From contig JACVVK020000001.1 of NCBI GenBank assembly GCA_018292915.2, forward strand, positions 1,377,501 to 1,441,500: a DNA stretch of 64,000 nt, read 5' to 3'. The notes beneath the pieces are model-generated. The model was not told the DNA's origin. It made no database searches and was given only the letters and a program-made list of their open reading frames with translations. This document shows positions 20,840-31,216 of this stretch, piece by piece (the first letter of the stretch is position 1; the number at the start of each line of letters is the position of its first letter). Both the position numbers and the translations under genes were made by a program. Source of the DNA: Batillaria attramentaria (Eukaryota; Mollusca; Gastropoda; Batillariidae).

Positions 20840-21255
20840 ACAGTCACTCGCACTTAAATGCTAATAAAATCACATTAAACCTTACTAACTCAAATGCTAA
20901 GACACTAAGGACAATAAAACAGACTAATAAAGTAATTTGATAAAATACAACATCATGGTTTCACAATCAGCTGGGAGGGGTGAGGAGGCACACTTCACGG
21001 CTGTAGGACAGAAGCTGTTTCTGAACCTTACTGTTTTGGTCTTGATCGCTCTATACCGTGCTCGTGAAGGCAGAACTTGGAACAAGATGTGGGCGGGGTG
21101 GGACGGATCCTGAACTATTGAAGTAGCCTTTTTAGCGGTGCGACTGTGGTATAGTGCCTCGAGTGAAGGGAGTTCTGTTCCAGTGATCTTAGATGCGGTT
21201 TTAACTATCTTATTTAATCTTGTCCGGCATTTAGAACTGCTCAGGCTCACTGTTG
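20840..21255 (-). mobile_element. LINE C-terminus of a second type
   Basis: Minus-strand frame ending at 20924 contains RLNKIVKTASKITGTELPSL, LYHSRTAKKATSIVQDPSHP, HILFQVLPSRARYRAIKTKT and RFRNSFCPTAVK. This R-L-N-K-I...H-P-x-H...F-x-x-L-P-S...R-x-x-R-x-x-N-S-F-x-P pattern is the C-terminal region of a Rex1/CR1-like LINE class, distinct from the W-N-x-L-P group. The 3' UTR runs left to about 20840. Frame intact but 5'-truncated. Confidence 0.75.
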
Positions 21256-21383
21256 ACCACTGTAGGTCGGTCGGCCGGGTGGCGTGCACGTGCTGCCGAT
21301 GCTTGTCACAGTTTAAGGGAAAAATCGTGCAGGTTGACTGCTTTTTATGTCACTTGTATGTTAGGTTCATGTTGTTGTTTTTT

Positions 21384-21774
21384 AGCCCCTTTTCCATGAC
21401 CTACGTACGTCGCCCGACAATCGGCCAACTTCGCGTCCCAGCTGAAAATCCGTCTATGGAAAAGGAGTTGGCAGACATCGACCGACGCGTCGGTGAGAGT
21501 AGAGCGGCGCTCTACTCTGGGCGAGTCGGTGAGCTTGTCGGCGGAAATCCAAGCGATCTGATTGGCCGCTAGCATAGGAATGCGGCCTTGATCCGTAAAC
21601 CGGAAACTTTGAAGATGGCGGCTAGCAGAGCCGAGATTACGTCTATTACGTCTGCTGTGCAAATCGACCATGGAAAGGGAGTCGGCGAGCGCGCGTTTCC
21701 ATGGCAGATTTTAGTTGCCCGACAATCGGCCGATGTCTGTCGACGTACGTCACACATGGAAAAGCCGCTTTAAA
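21384..21774. mobile_element. foldback / MITE-like element candidate
   Basis: The ends are imperfect inverted repeats: left gccccttttccatgacctac...acgtacgtcgcccgacaatc, right the reverse complement type ...cgacgtacgtcacacatgga-aaagccgc. A second pair of inverted blocks (tatggaaaaggagttgg / ccatggaaagggagtcgg reversed) lies inside. The centre has an 11-bp perfect hairpin, agagtagagcg/g/cgctctactct (21496-21518), and ccgacgcgtcgg (21482-21493). No transposase. Confidence 0.55.
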
Positions 21775-21781
21775 AGTACAG

Positions 21782-21787
<6 letters not shown>

Positions 21788-21841
<54 letters not shown>

Positions 21842-21843
21842 TG
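21788..21843. repeat. (GT)n microsatellite
   Basis: Perfect gt run just right of the foldback element. Confidence 0.95.
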
Positions 21844-22340
21844 TGTTCAGGATGTGATTCGTGTGTGGACAGTTAGGAGTTACAGTTATCGCACCTTTTT
21901 GCGCCAGTAAGCCGTCATACTTACGCAGGCACGTTCTCCCTGTGTCACGTGGTTCACATTTTGAAGCGCAGTGAATACCACCTCCATCTCCATGGTTCAA
22001 TCAAAATGTGTTTGAAAGCTCCTTTAAACGCTCCTCTTTAAACAGATAACGATTGATGACCTATGCTCCAAGCCTTAGGAGCGAAACGTTTTGAGAGGAA
22101 TCCCCCCAGTGTGGAACAATAACATGAGGGAAGAATGTCAACTATGCGTGGGAGATTACGCACGACGCTGATATCGCATTGTCTGGCCTGCACCCAACGA
22201 AATCTCTGCCTCTACACTGATAGAATCGACCCTCGCATGCCAGCTTACGTCTGAACCCCCCAAACTGAAAGGAGATGGGTGCCGATTGATGCGCAAAGCT
22301 CATATCCTGTTGCGTGCGTTTAAAGGCCCGTTATCTGTAG
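21844..22340. other. unassigned stretch
   Basis: Nothing recognised. Confidence 0.4.
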
Positions 22341-22352
22341 GACTGTATTTTA

Positions 22353-22576
22353 TCCTCACTTCGTTCTGCTGCTGACACTCAGAAACTCCGTGTCCCTCGT
22401 GTCAAGACAAAGACCTTTGGTCAGCGTAGTTATTCATACCAGGGTCCGACTTGTTGGAATGATCTCCCAGTTTCGATCAGATATGCAGACACAAAACTAT
22501 CTTTCAAAACAAATTTGAAAACCCGCCTCTTCACAGCCTTCAACCAGTAACTGTTGCCACATCATCATCTTGCTGG

Positions 22577-22632
<56 letters not shown>

Positions 22633-22818
22633 GTGTGTGTGTGTGTCGGGGCAGCCCGTGTATGATGCCATTATGTGTTTGTAGTTAAATGTATGTGTGG
22701 AGGCTAGTTGTGTATGTTTCTGGATGAGTGAGTGTGTGTTCCTTGTAAGGCGCCCTGAGCTCCCGCGAGAGGGAGGGCGCCCCTTAAGTACCCATTTTAT
22801 TATTTATCATTATCTTAT
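22353..22818 (+). mobile_element. LINE 3' end with (GT)n in the 3' UTR
   Basis: Open frame to TAA at 22548-22550: SSLRSAADTQKLRVPRV, then TKTFGQRSYSYQGPTCWNDL, then FKTNLKTRLFTAFNQ. This is the best-preserved W-N-x-L-P terminus (66 codons). The 3' UTR carries (GT)n at 22580-22646, then the stem ggcgccctgagct...agggcgcc (22749-22784) and ATT-type repeats. Confidence 0.82.
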
Positions 22819-22839
22819 CTGTGACAGAGCATCATGTGA

Positions 22840-22915
22840 GTCCAAAGAAGGTCTTCTGTTTTTAGAGTCTCTCTTAAACAGACAATAAAGTATTTTGAAT
22901 TTGAATTTGAATCTG
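22840..22915 (+). mobile_element. LINE-like 3' end with ttgaat repeats
   Basis: cagacaataaagtattttga followed by attTGAATTTGAATTTGAA, a typical LINE 3' tail of short repeats. Confidence 0.45.
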
Positions 22916-23144
22916 ACAATTTGAGGATTTTTTTAAAAATCGTTTGGAGCTGTTTTGGTTGCTGTCTAGCATCCTACCGTGATGTTATAAAAAGGCCTAT
23001 GCGTTTATCAAATCTAGGATGCGTACACCTTTTTTTTCAGAATAAGGTAGCATGAGCTACGTAGACATAGTTATGCAACGGTTGAAACCAAACTATTCTC
23101 CTTGTTCTCCCGTCTTTGATATCACCCGTACAATAATAACACTA

Positions 23145-23240
23145 CTGATAATATAATGATAATAATAGAATATTTATATAGCGGATAACTTTATGTGAGC
23201 TCTAGGCGCTTCACATACCATATAATATTTATTTATATGG

Positions 23241-23292
<52 letters not shown>
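23145..23292 (-). mobile_element. LINE 3' UTR remnant with (CA)n
   Basis: On the minus strand: CA repeats, gtgaagcgcctagagct..., gctatataaatattctatta, then ATT-type sequence, the same order as in the other LINE 3' UTRs. Coding end missing. Confidence 0.5.
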
Positions 23293-23426
23293 TCTGATTT
23301 GTGTTGCTGTGAGCCGTTCTTGTTGTTTGTTTGTTTGTTTTGTTTGTTTTTTGTTGTTGTTGCTGTTGTTTTTAACATGTGATGTTTTCATGCTTTTTAA
23401 ATTCATCTTGGTCCTGATTGTGTGAT

Positions 23427-23518
23427 ACGTGATGTAAGATGCGCATGCCCAGTTAAGTTAATTCATTTATTTACGTGATGCAGGATGTGCATGCCCAGTT
23501 AAGTTAATTCATTGATTA
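23427..23518. repeat. 46-bp direct duplication
   Basis: acgtgatg(t/c)a(a/g)gatg(c/t)gcatgcccag...ttaattcat at 23427 and 23473. Confidence 0.9.
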
Positions 23519-24436
23519 ATTTTATGTGTTTATGTATACAGAAAGAGCCCGGACCAAATTAATTTCCCAGCATGGGATAAACAAAGTTATCTTTAGAATT
23601 ATCTTCATCTCTAAAGCGATTTAGCCGAAAATTCAGGAAATTGAATTTCTCTTGTTTTGTCGTGTTCTGAGCGTGTTTTGAACTTTCTAGTATTCCGATC
23701 TTCAGACTCATTCCAGCGTACATGTAGGTGCGCCCACAACGCAAACCTGTTCCCAAAACAAAAGTAATTCACTGTCTTCCATGGAGCCTACACAAGTCAC
23801 ACGGTGCGCGTCCTTAACAGGGAAGAAAGCAGGCACGCGACAACAAACGTCACAGACAGAGAGATTAGATCCGAGAGTTTGAAATTACGGAAATTCTGAT
23901 CCGCCTCACACAATGGTCACTTACGGAAGACGACATTTACAACGTCACGATCTACACGGCGGAGACTTGACCAGTTTGTCAACAAGTGCGATCCGTAGTG
24001 TAGGCAAGGTAAGCGCACAGCCTGACAGCGGATGTCGTAATGTAACAAGGACGGTCACCTAGATAAGACGGGTCAGAGTTGCAGCGATAATTATCGTTCC
24101 TGACAGTTCACATTTAACGTCAACGGCCTAAAGTCACGGAAATTCCCAACATGTCTGACTCTATGCCTGGGTGCAATTTTCTAGGCTTCCTTCTCTCTGT
24201 TTTATACTAGGATAAAAGGAATAAGCTAATATTTAGCGATATCCTGGGGAGATTTCTAATGACAGAGACAGCGAGACTAACAGAACTGTCCATTTCATGG
24301 CTGCAGCTGATACAGATTCAAAGACTGGGAGATTGATTTTGTTCTTGTTTCTTTCTTGTAAAAACCTTTCTTTCTTGCTAAAACGTGATACTCTGGGCAG
24401 TACAAAAACCTGTACTGACGCAAAGTCTGTCTTACC
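23519..24436. other. unassigned stretch
   Basis: Over 900 bp of low-repeat sequence. A 65-codon minus frame at 23559-23756 lacks motifs. No gene called. Confidence 0.35.
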
Positions 24437-24558
24437 TAAGTTCGAATCCCGGCTGGGGCCAAATATTTGTGCTGGCCTTTTTCTCGTTGCCCCGTCTTTG
24501 TTATCACCCTTACGTGGTGGAAAAGGACGTTAAACTCACAAACACCCACCCACCCACC
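24437..24558 (+). mobile_element. SINE-1, 5'-truncated
   Basis: Starts inside the B box (agttcgaatcccggctgggg) and runs through the body to the ACCC tail. Confidence 0.85.
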
Positions 24559-24982
24559 TTGTCTTTTCTTCTTTAATCTTGGAGGTAGGTTGGGATTTTG
24601 AGGAAAATACCACTCGTCACTGACGTTGGCGTTCGGAGATGGAATTTCACAGAATCGCCAAGATCAGATACCTAACACCAACGCGTGATCATTTCAGAAG
24701 TGTGATCCAGCATTAGCCAAAGAATTTCCGTGGAAGGAGACTGCAGGTACGTGTACGTCAGAGCCTGCCCACGAAAATATCCGTGTTGGAGTAGACTGAC
24801 ATTTTACAGAAATGCTCTGGAAATAAAAGGCCCCCCGGTTAAAGGCCCACGTTCGTATATTCTATGGTCACAAACTGAGCTCTTGCTAATGTCGTAACAT
24901 TGTACGACTTAGTGCCAACCGTTGAGTACAAAATTTGAAGTCGCCGCCTCGCACATCTTGCAGACGGCTGTGGACTGCAGGT
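24559..24982. other. unassigned stretch
   Basis: Nothing recognised. Confidence 0.4.
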
Positions 24983-25179
24983 CGGTGGGGCTGGGGGGAG
25001 GGTGGGAGTGGGGGGGGGAGTTTGGTGTTTAACGTCCTTTTCCACCACATACGGGTGATACCAAAGACGGGGCAACGATGAAAAAGCCAGCACAAATATT
25101 TGGCCCCTAGCCGGGATTCGAACTCACGACCCGAGCATTGAAAGTCCAGCGCTCTACCATTCGGCCACCCCGGCTCCCC
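24983..25179 (-). mobile_element. SINE-1, full length with TSD
   Basis: Direct repeat ctgcaggt at 24975-24982 and 25180-25187. Tail is a degenerate G-rich run. Confidence 0.9.
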
Positions 25180-25407
25180 CTGCAGGTAGGTTAGTTCGAG
25201 CGTACAAGCACACTCACAAGTGCAACTGTTTCTAAGCACACGATGATGACACAAAATGGACTGGCGTTTTTCTGGTGATATACTGCTCAATATCATTGCA
25301 CCGCCGATCAGCTCGTTCCCACGCAATAGCAACGCGTTTGGGGTTTGTTTGTTTTTTTTGTTGTTGTTTTGTTTTGTTTTGTTTTTTGGTTGTTGTTGTT
25401 GTTAAGT

Positions 25408-25480
25408 CTGTTAAATCTGTCTGTGGGCATCATGAGTTCGTTGTACTGCCAAATTGTATGTATGCCGAGGGGATGTAAAT

Positions 25481-25518
<38 letters not shown>

Positions 25519-25600
25519 CTTTAATGTGCAGCGAGTCCTTGAAGTTGGAGAACGGCGCTCTATAAAAGCTATGTATTATTTTTTTTTATTATTTGTTACA
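25408..25600 (+). mobile_element. LINE 3' UTR with (GT)n
   Basis: Aligns with the 3' UTR at 60258-60475: catgagttcgttg(t/c)actgcc, aaattgtatgta, gatgtaaatag, (GT)n (25483-25517), gcagcgagtccttg and gcgctctataaaagctatgt. Coding end is missing here. Confidence 0.8.
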
Positions 25601-25605
25601 CAAAT

Positions 25606-25686
25606 ATTTGGCCCCAGCCGGGATTCGAACTCACGACCCGAGCATTGCAAGTCCAACGCCCTACCATTCGGCCACCCCGGCTCCCC
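25606..25686 (-). mobile_element. SINE-1 tRNA-like head and start of body
   Basis: Intact head on the minus strand, body cut after ccaaatatttgtg. It abuts the tail of the LINE 3' UTR at 25600. Confidence 0.8.
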
Positions 25687-26098
25687 GAATTGAACGTTCA
25701 AACTTATCGCTAGCTGTAAACTTGAATTTTGGTGAAAGCTGATCACGATAATGGACAAACGTGCGACACAAGAATCCGATCTTCAGTTACTTATCGTTAC
25801 TGACGATGAAAGGAGGAAGCTGTAAAAGGTACGTCAAGGACCTGTACGGTACGTCACGTCACGGCAAGGGAGGGTCAAGTGCGTTGCAACACGTATCCCC
25901 GTGTATCGTGTATTGATCGCGGCGCCCCGTCTCGGCTGAGTTCAAGGATTGTCCAAGAAACGTTATCTGTGTAAGGAAATACCGAGCATCGTTTCAGAGA
26001 GCTTGTCCCGTATGGCTCGCATTTTGACAATAATTTACTGGTCGATTGATATGTGTCTGGCACGAAACTTGAGCCGAGACTCTTGATATTAGCTAGCT

Positions 26099-26100
<2 letters not shown>
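25687..26100. other. unassigned stretch
   Basis: Nothing recognised. Confidence 0.4.
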
Positions 26101-26133
<33 letters not shown>

Positions 26134-26288
26134 CCGAATGGTAGAGCGTTGGACTTCTAATGCTCGGATCGTGAGTTCGTATCCCGGCTGGGGCCAAACA
26201 TTTGTGCTGGCCTTTTCATCGTTGCCCCGTCTTTGATATCACCCGTATGTGGTGGAAAAGGACGTTAAACCCCCAAACACCCACCCCA

Positions 26289-26323
<35 letters not shown>
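26101..26323 (+). mobile_element. SINE-1 inserted in a (CT)n microsatellite
   Basis: The SINE (26132-26290) begins at ggccgaatgg, lacking the first ~14 bases of the head, and ends in accc units. (CT)n lies on both sides (26102-26131 and 26293-26323), consistent with a TSD made of CT repeats. Confidence 0.85.
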
Positions 26324-26326
<3 letters not shown>

Positions 26327-26880
26327 GTCCGCCGCGATGTTAGTGAGCGGCAGTGGAGCATACTGGTCATACCTCAACGCACAAAAAGCGCCGTTTTGGA
26401 ATACATTCTAAATGAATCGAATTTGATCTCTGACTTCGTGTTGTTCATCGCCAGGACGAAATGTCTCCGACCTACCACATCGGTACTATATACAAAAAAA
26501 ATCCCCCCGCTCTCTCTTCTGGCATCGCCTACAGCAGCCACACAGTGTAACTGGCCAAACCACGCTATAGAAATGCGTCCCCAGGCGCACTCCTCCAAAT
26601 GGCACGTGGACGCGACCCAAGAGCGGCGCGAGCGCACACTCCAAAGACAAGCGGCGCACGTGCTCTACGTATTGTTGTTTGGGCCGACACTTAGCGAAGC
26701 ATGTTGTCTGGAATTCCGAGGGAACTGGCAGGGCACAGGTGGTGTGCTTGTTGTGAAGGGGGCGGGGGAGGGGGGAGGGGGTGTTTGTTGTCGTGTTACG
26801 GGTTCAGTGGCTGATCTAGCAATTGTTCGTCGTTTTAGCCTGTTGATGAGCGTGATGTGTTAACGGTCTAGCAAATTGAT
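26324..26880. other. unassigned stretch, part of a long accidental frame
   Basis: A 204-codon plus-strand frame begins inside the SINE tail and runs to 26863. Its first 30 codons are SINE and CT repeat, so it is unlikely to be a gene. Confidence 0.35.
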
Positions 26881-26932
26881 TGTATTGGCTGGGGGGGGGG
26901 GGGGGAGGGCGGGATAGTCACAGTGGTAGGGG

Positions 26933-27115
26933 GGTAGGTGGGTGGGTGGGTGTTTGGGAGTTTAACGTCCTTTTCCACCACAAAGGGTGATATCAAAGAC
27001 GGGGCAACGAGAAAAAAGGCCAGCACAAATATTTGGCCCCAGCCGGCGGGATTCGAACTCACGACCCGAGCATTGAGAGTCCAACGCTCTACCATTCGGC
27101 CACCCCGGCTCCCCC
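26933..27115 (-). mobile_element. SINE-1, full length with TSD
   Basis: Direct repeat cacagtggtagggg at 26919-26932 and 27116-27129 (14 bp). Confidence 0.94.
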
Positions 27116-27145
27116 CACAGTGGTAGGGGACATAGGTTGTTTATT

Positions 27146-27146
<1 letters not shown>

Positions 27147-27199
<53 letters not shown>

Positions 27200-27285
27200 C
27201 TGTCATCTGCAGGAACTGTACATTCAATTAGTTACGTGTGGAAAAGAACGTTAAACTCCTACTCACCCATCCAACCACCCTGATC
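27147..27285 (+). mobile_element. (GT)n and SINE-1 3' tail fragment
   Basis: (GT)n 27147-27198; 27228-27285 carries tacgtgtggaaaagaacgtt and a degenerate accc tail. Confidence 0.65.
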
Positions 27286-27610
27286 CACATTCAATTAGCA
27301 TGAACACGTCCTCGGAGTGTGTGTGTGGGGGGGGGGGGGCGGAGGAGAGGAAGAGGCTGAATATCCTCACAGTCGCCATTTTATATAGATACATGAAATG
27401 CAGCCCAGCTGGTGTCGGAGGACATCGCAGTGGCAACATTTCTTATGAACGGTTTTATCATGTGTGTCCATGTCTTTGAAATCACCTCACGGCGGGAGAA
27501 AAGAACACGTGAAACCTCAAAGAAAACTTGTCTGGGTCATCAACGTCGTCTTCACAGTAGACTGACGTCTCAGTTATGGACTTGTCCCGAAAACTCTACC
27601 TCAACCCTGA
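27286..27610. other. mostly unassigned, faint SINE-1-like trace
   Basis: 27471-27521 (tttgaaatcacctcacggcg...) may be a very old SINE-1 3' end. Otherwise nothing. Confidence 0.3.
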
Positions 27611-27725
27611 GGTCGGGGCAACGAGAAAAAGGCCACGGCACAAATATTTGACCCCAACCGGGATTCGAACTCACGACTCGACCCATTGCGAGTCCAACGC
27701 TCTACCATTCCGCTATCCCGGCTCC
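27611..27725 (-). mobile_element. SINE-1 without 3' tail
   Basis: Head and first part of the body on the minus strand, with small insertions; the gacgtt-ACCC end is missing. Confidence 0.8.
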
Positions 27726-28200
27726 ACAAGACTGTAGGTCTGGCGGCCTGTGATTCACGAGTGTTGGTACTGACTAAGCATACAGAAATCTGATATTTTT
27801 AACACTGACTGATCCACCCACGATCTTAGCTCTATCGGCAAGCCAGGGCCAAGCGAATGTAGCCAAGTACGTGTCCTTTTCGAATGCCAGAATGCAGCCT
27901 GCTTATCTGGCTCGTCCACTTCCCTGAAGGAAAAAAACCACTTGGCAGACCAACCCGCGTCTGATGCAACAGTGTGAGATTACCACGTCCGAAGAATGTA
28001 GGCAGGGCGAGACTGCTGCACCCGGATGGCCTCAGATCATATACGAGTATTCGTGTGCGTGCCATGATAAGAAACTGTTGTACATTGTATTCCTGTTTCT
28101 GACAATAGGTTTGCTAAAATAACCACGTACGCTGATGACCAAGCATTTTCTTTATTATTATTATCATCAACACTAATTAATATCAACGTTACATTTAGAG
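27726..28200. other. unassigned stretch
   Basis: A 77-codon minus frame (27832-28065) has mixed composition but no recognised motif. Confidence 0.3.
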
Positions 28201-28216
28201 TTCACGGAAGTGTTTG

Positions 28217-28495
28217 ATTGTTGTTGTTGTTGTTTTTGTTTTGTTTTTGTTTGTTTTGGGGGGTGTTTGTTTGTTTGTTTGTTTGTTTGTTTGTTTGTTT
28301 GTTTGTTTGTTTTGTTTGTTTTTGGTTTTTGTTTGGGGTTTTTTGTTGTTGTTTTTTTGTTGTTGTTTTTTGTTTGTTTTTGTTTTTTTGTTTTTTTGTT
28401 TTGGGGTTTTTTGTGTTTTTTGTGTTTTGTTTTTGTTTGTTTTGTTTTTTGTTTGTTTGTTGTTTTTTTGTTTTTGTTTTTTTTGGGGGGGGGTA
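28217..28495. repeat. G/T-only low-complexity tract
   Basis: About 280 bp with almost only G and T on this strand, mainly gttt, gtttt and gttgtt units. Open frames across it are artefacts. Confidence 0.95.
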
Positions 28496-28559
28496 ACAGA
28501 ATCGGATGGTTGCGGAAAGTCGACAAACTTCCGCTGATCTCTGACTGCTTGGCTTGTCA

Positions 28560-28756
28560 TGATCCAGAAGACGCTTCATCCCACTTACGGGGAGGAAGCC
28601 GGAGTACCCGGACAGAATCCCCGACAACTGAATCGGCCCGATATATACATGAACTTCAACTGAAAATGTGTATGCCCCAAATGGGACTCGAACCCCAGCC
28701 TCTCGCAGTGGTTGCAGTGGTCGTTACCTCTACGCCACAAAACCGCTCATGTGCTG
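28560..28756 (-). mobile_element. tRNA-derived SINE candidate (SINE-3), copy 1
   Basis: Minus strand: GTGGCGTAGAGGTAACGAC (A-box region), GGGGTTCGAGTCCCA (B box), body ttttcagttgaagttc, then ccgggtactccggcttcctc. The last block is also present in the different SINE at 36.6 kb. Confidence 0.65.
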
Positions 28757-28798
28757 TCAAATTATGTCGGACGTTCACGGGGGCCGGAAACGGGAGGG

Positions 28799-28967
28799 TG
28801 GGTGGGTGTTTGGGGGTTTAACGTCCTTTTCCTCCACATATGGGTGATATCAAAGACGGGGCAACGATGAAAAGGCCAGCACAAATATTTGGCCCCGGCC
28901 GGGATACGAACTCACGACCCGAGCATTGAGAGTCCAACGCTCTACCATTCGGCCACCCCGGCTCCCC
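28799..28967 (-). mobile_element. SINE-1, full length with TSD
   Basis: Direct repeat ccggaaacgggagg at 28784-28797 and 28968-28981. Confidence 0.93.
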
Positions 28968-28999
28968 CCGGAAACGGGAGGGGAAATGAGTCGTCGTGT

Positions 29000-29225
29000 G
29001 GTTTAAAAATAATAGATATTACACAGGCGCTTTGTTCAGTTCTTCCGCTCAAAGCTCCGCGAACTGAACCCATTACGCACGCTCACATGAATCACACGCA
29101 TCCTCTCGCACTTAGCACATCAACACATCACCTGGTGAGAAGGGTCAGCACATCGGTGTATAGTTCGGAATTTAGAATTGCATTTTATTTTAAATGTTTG
29201 TGGGCTGCGCATTTCCAAAGCAGAG
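29000..29225 (-). repeat. dispersed repeat D, copy 2
   Basis: Reverse complement of 1594-1835: shares gaagggtcagc, cggaatttagaa(c/t)tgcatt and catttccaaagcaga. Tail end with aataatagatattacacagg-cgctttg lies at the left. Confidence 0.7.
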
Positions 29226-29289
29226 GGGGGAGGAAAAGAACCACCCACCCACCCCCATCCCCCCCCCCCTCCCTCAACGCTCGGCCCGA

Positions 29290-29400
29290 ATGAACCGTGC
29301 CACATACTTCAGCTGAAAAAAATCGCTGCCCCGAGTAGGACTCGAACCCAAACCTCTCGGAATGGTTGCAGGAATCGTGCTTCTACGCCACCGACCGCAA
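29290..29400 (-). mobile_element. SINE-3, copy 2
   Basis: Same head as 28560-28756 (GTGGCGTAGAAGCACGATTC; GGGTTCGAGTCCTACTC) and the ttttcagctgaagta body start. Confidence 0.65.
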
Positions 29401-29415
29401 ACCATGTAAAACAGA

Positions 29416-29598
29416 AACGGGGGGTGGGGGTGGGTGGGTTTTGGGGGGTTTAACGTCCTTTTCCAAGACATACGGGTGATATCAAAGACGGGGCAACAAT
29501 GAAAAAGCCAGCACAAATATTTGGCCCCCGCCGGGATTCGAACTCACGACCCGAGCATTGGGAGTCCAACGCTCTACCATTCGGCCACCCCGGCTCCC
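29416..29598 (-). mobile_element. SINE-1, full length
   Basis: Right flank ccggaaacgggag is the same as at the 28.8 kb copy; left flank aacagaaacgg is only similar. Confidence 0.88.
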
Positions 29599-29617
29599 CC
29601 CGGAAACGGGAGAGAGG

Positions 29618-29618
29618 A

Positions 29619-29653
<35 letters not shown>

Positions 29654-29693
29654 AGTTAGTTAGTTAGTTAAGGCTTTACGTCGCGCAAGCAGT
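29618..29693 (-). mobile_element. RNase H LINE, 3' tail only
   Basis: About 50 bp of TTAG units (TAAC on the element strand) followed by ggctttacgtcgcgcaagca, matching the 3' end of the element at 12.6 kb. Extremely 5'-truncated. Confidence 0.75.
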
Positions 29694-30134
29694 GAGGGGG
29701 GAGGGTGGTAATTGTAGTGTGGTTTCATTACTAAGGCGCTAAAGCTTGCGTATAGAACAGTAATGAAACGAATTAAGCCTTGTCGGCTTATGTGTCGTCA
29801 CGCCAGCACCTCCGTGCAAACAGGCCTGGAAGAAAGCGGTTGCTGGCGGCGGAGAAAAGAGACTATTTACACGGTCTGAATGCCGGCGCTTTGGACAGTG
29901 TTGCGCGCCGGGCGAGGAAGGGCAATAACAGTATGTAATATGCTTTCTTTTCAACGGAACGCAGTCGTACAACACTGCAACCGGGGTTAGGGCATGGGGG
30001 TGTGAGGGGAGAGAGAGAGGAGGGTAGCAAGTACTGATCTTGGCTTTTTGCACGTCGCCTGTGAAAAGCAGCGCATGATGAAATTATTTACGACAATGAT
30101 TTACGACAATGACGACGACGTGAGGAGGAGGATA
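29694..30134. other. unassigned stretch
   Basis: Nothing recognised. Confidence 0.4.
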
Positions 30135-30665
30135 AGGCAACAGCGGACAAGACAAGACGAGACGAGACAAACGAGAGAAGACAAGGCAAGAGCAGGAGAG
30201 ACAAGACGAGACGAGACAAGACAAACGAGAGAAGACAAGGCAAGAGCAGACAAGACAAGACCAGACGAGGCGAGACAAAGGGGAGACAAGGGAAGAGCAA
30301 GCAAGACAAAGACGAGACGAGACAAGACAAACGAGAGGAGACAAGGCAAGAGCAGAGCAGACAAGACAAGACCAGACGAGACGAGACGAGACAAAGGGGA
30401 GACAAGGCAAGAGCAAACAAGACAAAGACAGAGACGAGACACGACAAACGAGAGAAGACAAGGCAAGAGCAGGCAAGACAAGACGAGGCGAGACGACAAG
30501 ATAAGACGAGGTAATAGCAGGCAAGACGAGACGAGAAGAAACGAGGCGAGACGAGACGAGACGAGAATACGCAAGACAAGACGAGACGAGACGAGACAAG
30601 AGAAGACAAGACAAGGTAAGGTAAGACAAGACGAGACCGTACGAGACTGGGCGAGACAAAAGAGA
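30135..30665. repeat. GACAA/GACGA pentamer-based satellite block
   Basis: About 530 bp of pentamers with a higher-order unit carrying acgagagaagacaaggcaag and agcag, seen near 30171, 30229, 30330 and 30448. Long Leu/Ser/Val-rich or Arg/Thr/Asp-rich frames on both strands are repeat readings. Confidence 0.9.
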
Positions 30666-31204
30666 TAACACGACAACAAAACAAAACAAAATAAAGACCA
30701 CAAAAACCAGCAAAACAAAACATCCCAAACCAGGATACCCGGCTCCGGTCACCAGGTACACATGACAAACATTCTTCGGAATCTTCACATTCCGTCCCGC
30801 ATACTTTCCACCGCAATATATACAGCGCAAGTCTTTCAAACTCTCCTGTCAAAAGGGACGCCTCCAGTGTCAGGGCATACACACTCAATCCGTTGACTGA
30901 AAAGCAACCTAGCCACCTTATATATTTCCTCACACAATCTCTTTGAAGATAGGTGTTTGGGGAAACAAAAACTTCTCCTAACGCAAGGACTATCTTCCTC
31001 GCTGAAAGTCTTCCCTTGCCGGCGTAGCAAGATAGGAAAAACAGCTCGTGGCGCAGCTACGAGCTCTTTTCAACATCAGATTCAGACTTTGTTTTCGCCG
31101 CAAAGACGTCAAATATTGACCGTTGCGGCGAAGAGGTGCGTGTAATGTGCCTTGTCTTTTTTGCAAGCCTTACCAGCGATCTGTACCTAGGTCTGTGTGC
31201 GTAG
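30666..31204. other. unassigned stretch
   Basis: Minus-strand frames contain YCGGKYAGRNVKIPKNVCHV-like sequence, but they run into the satellite block. No gene called. Confidence 0.3.
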
Positions 31205-31216
31205 GCCCCGTGTGTT

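Noticed and set aside
26249..26863. 204-codon plus-strand open frame
   Set aside because: Starts inside a SINE-1 tail and (CT)n; the rest shows no motif.
30048..30933. Frames of 205-281 codons rich in Leu/Ser/Val or Arg/Thr/Asp
   Set aside because: They arise from the stop-poor GACAA/GACGA pentamer block.
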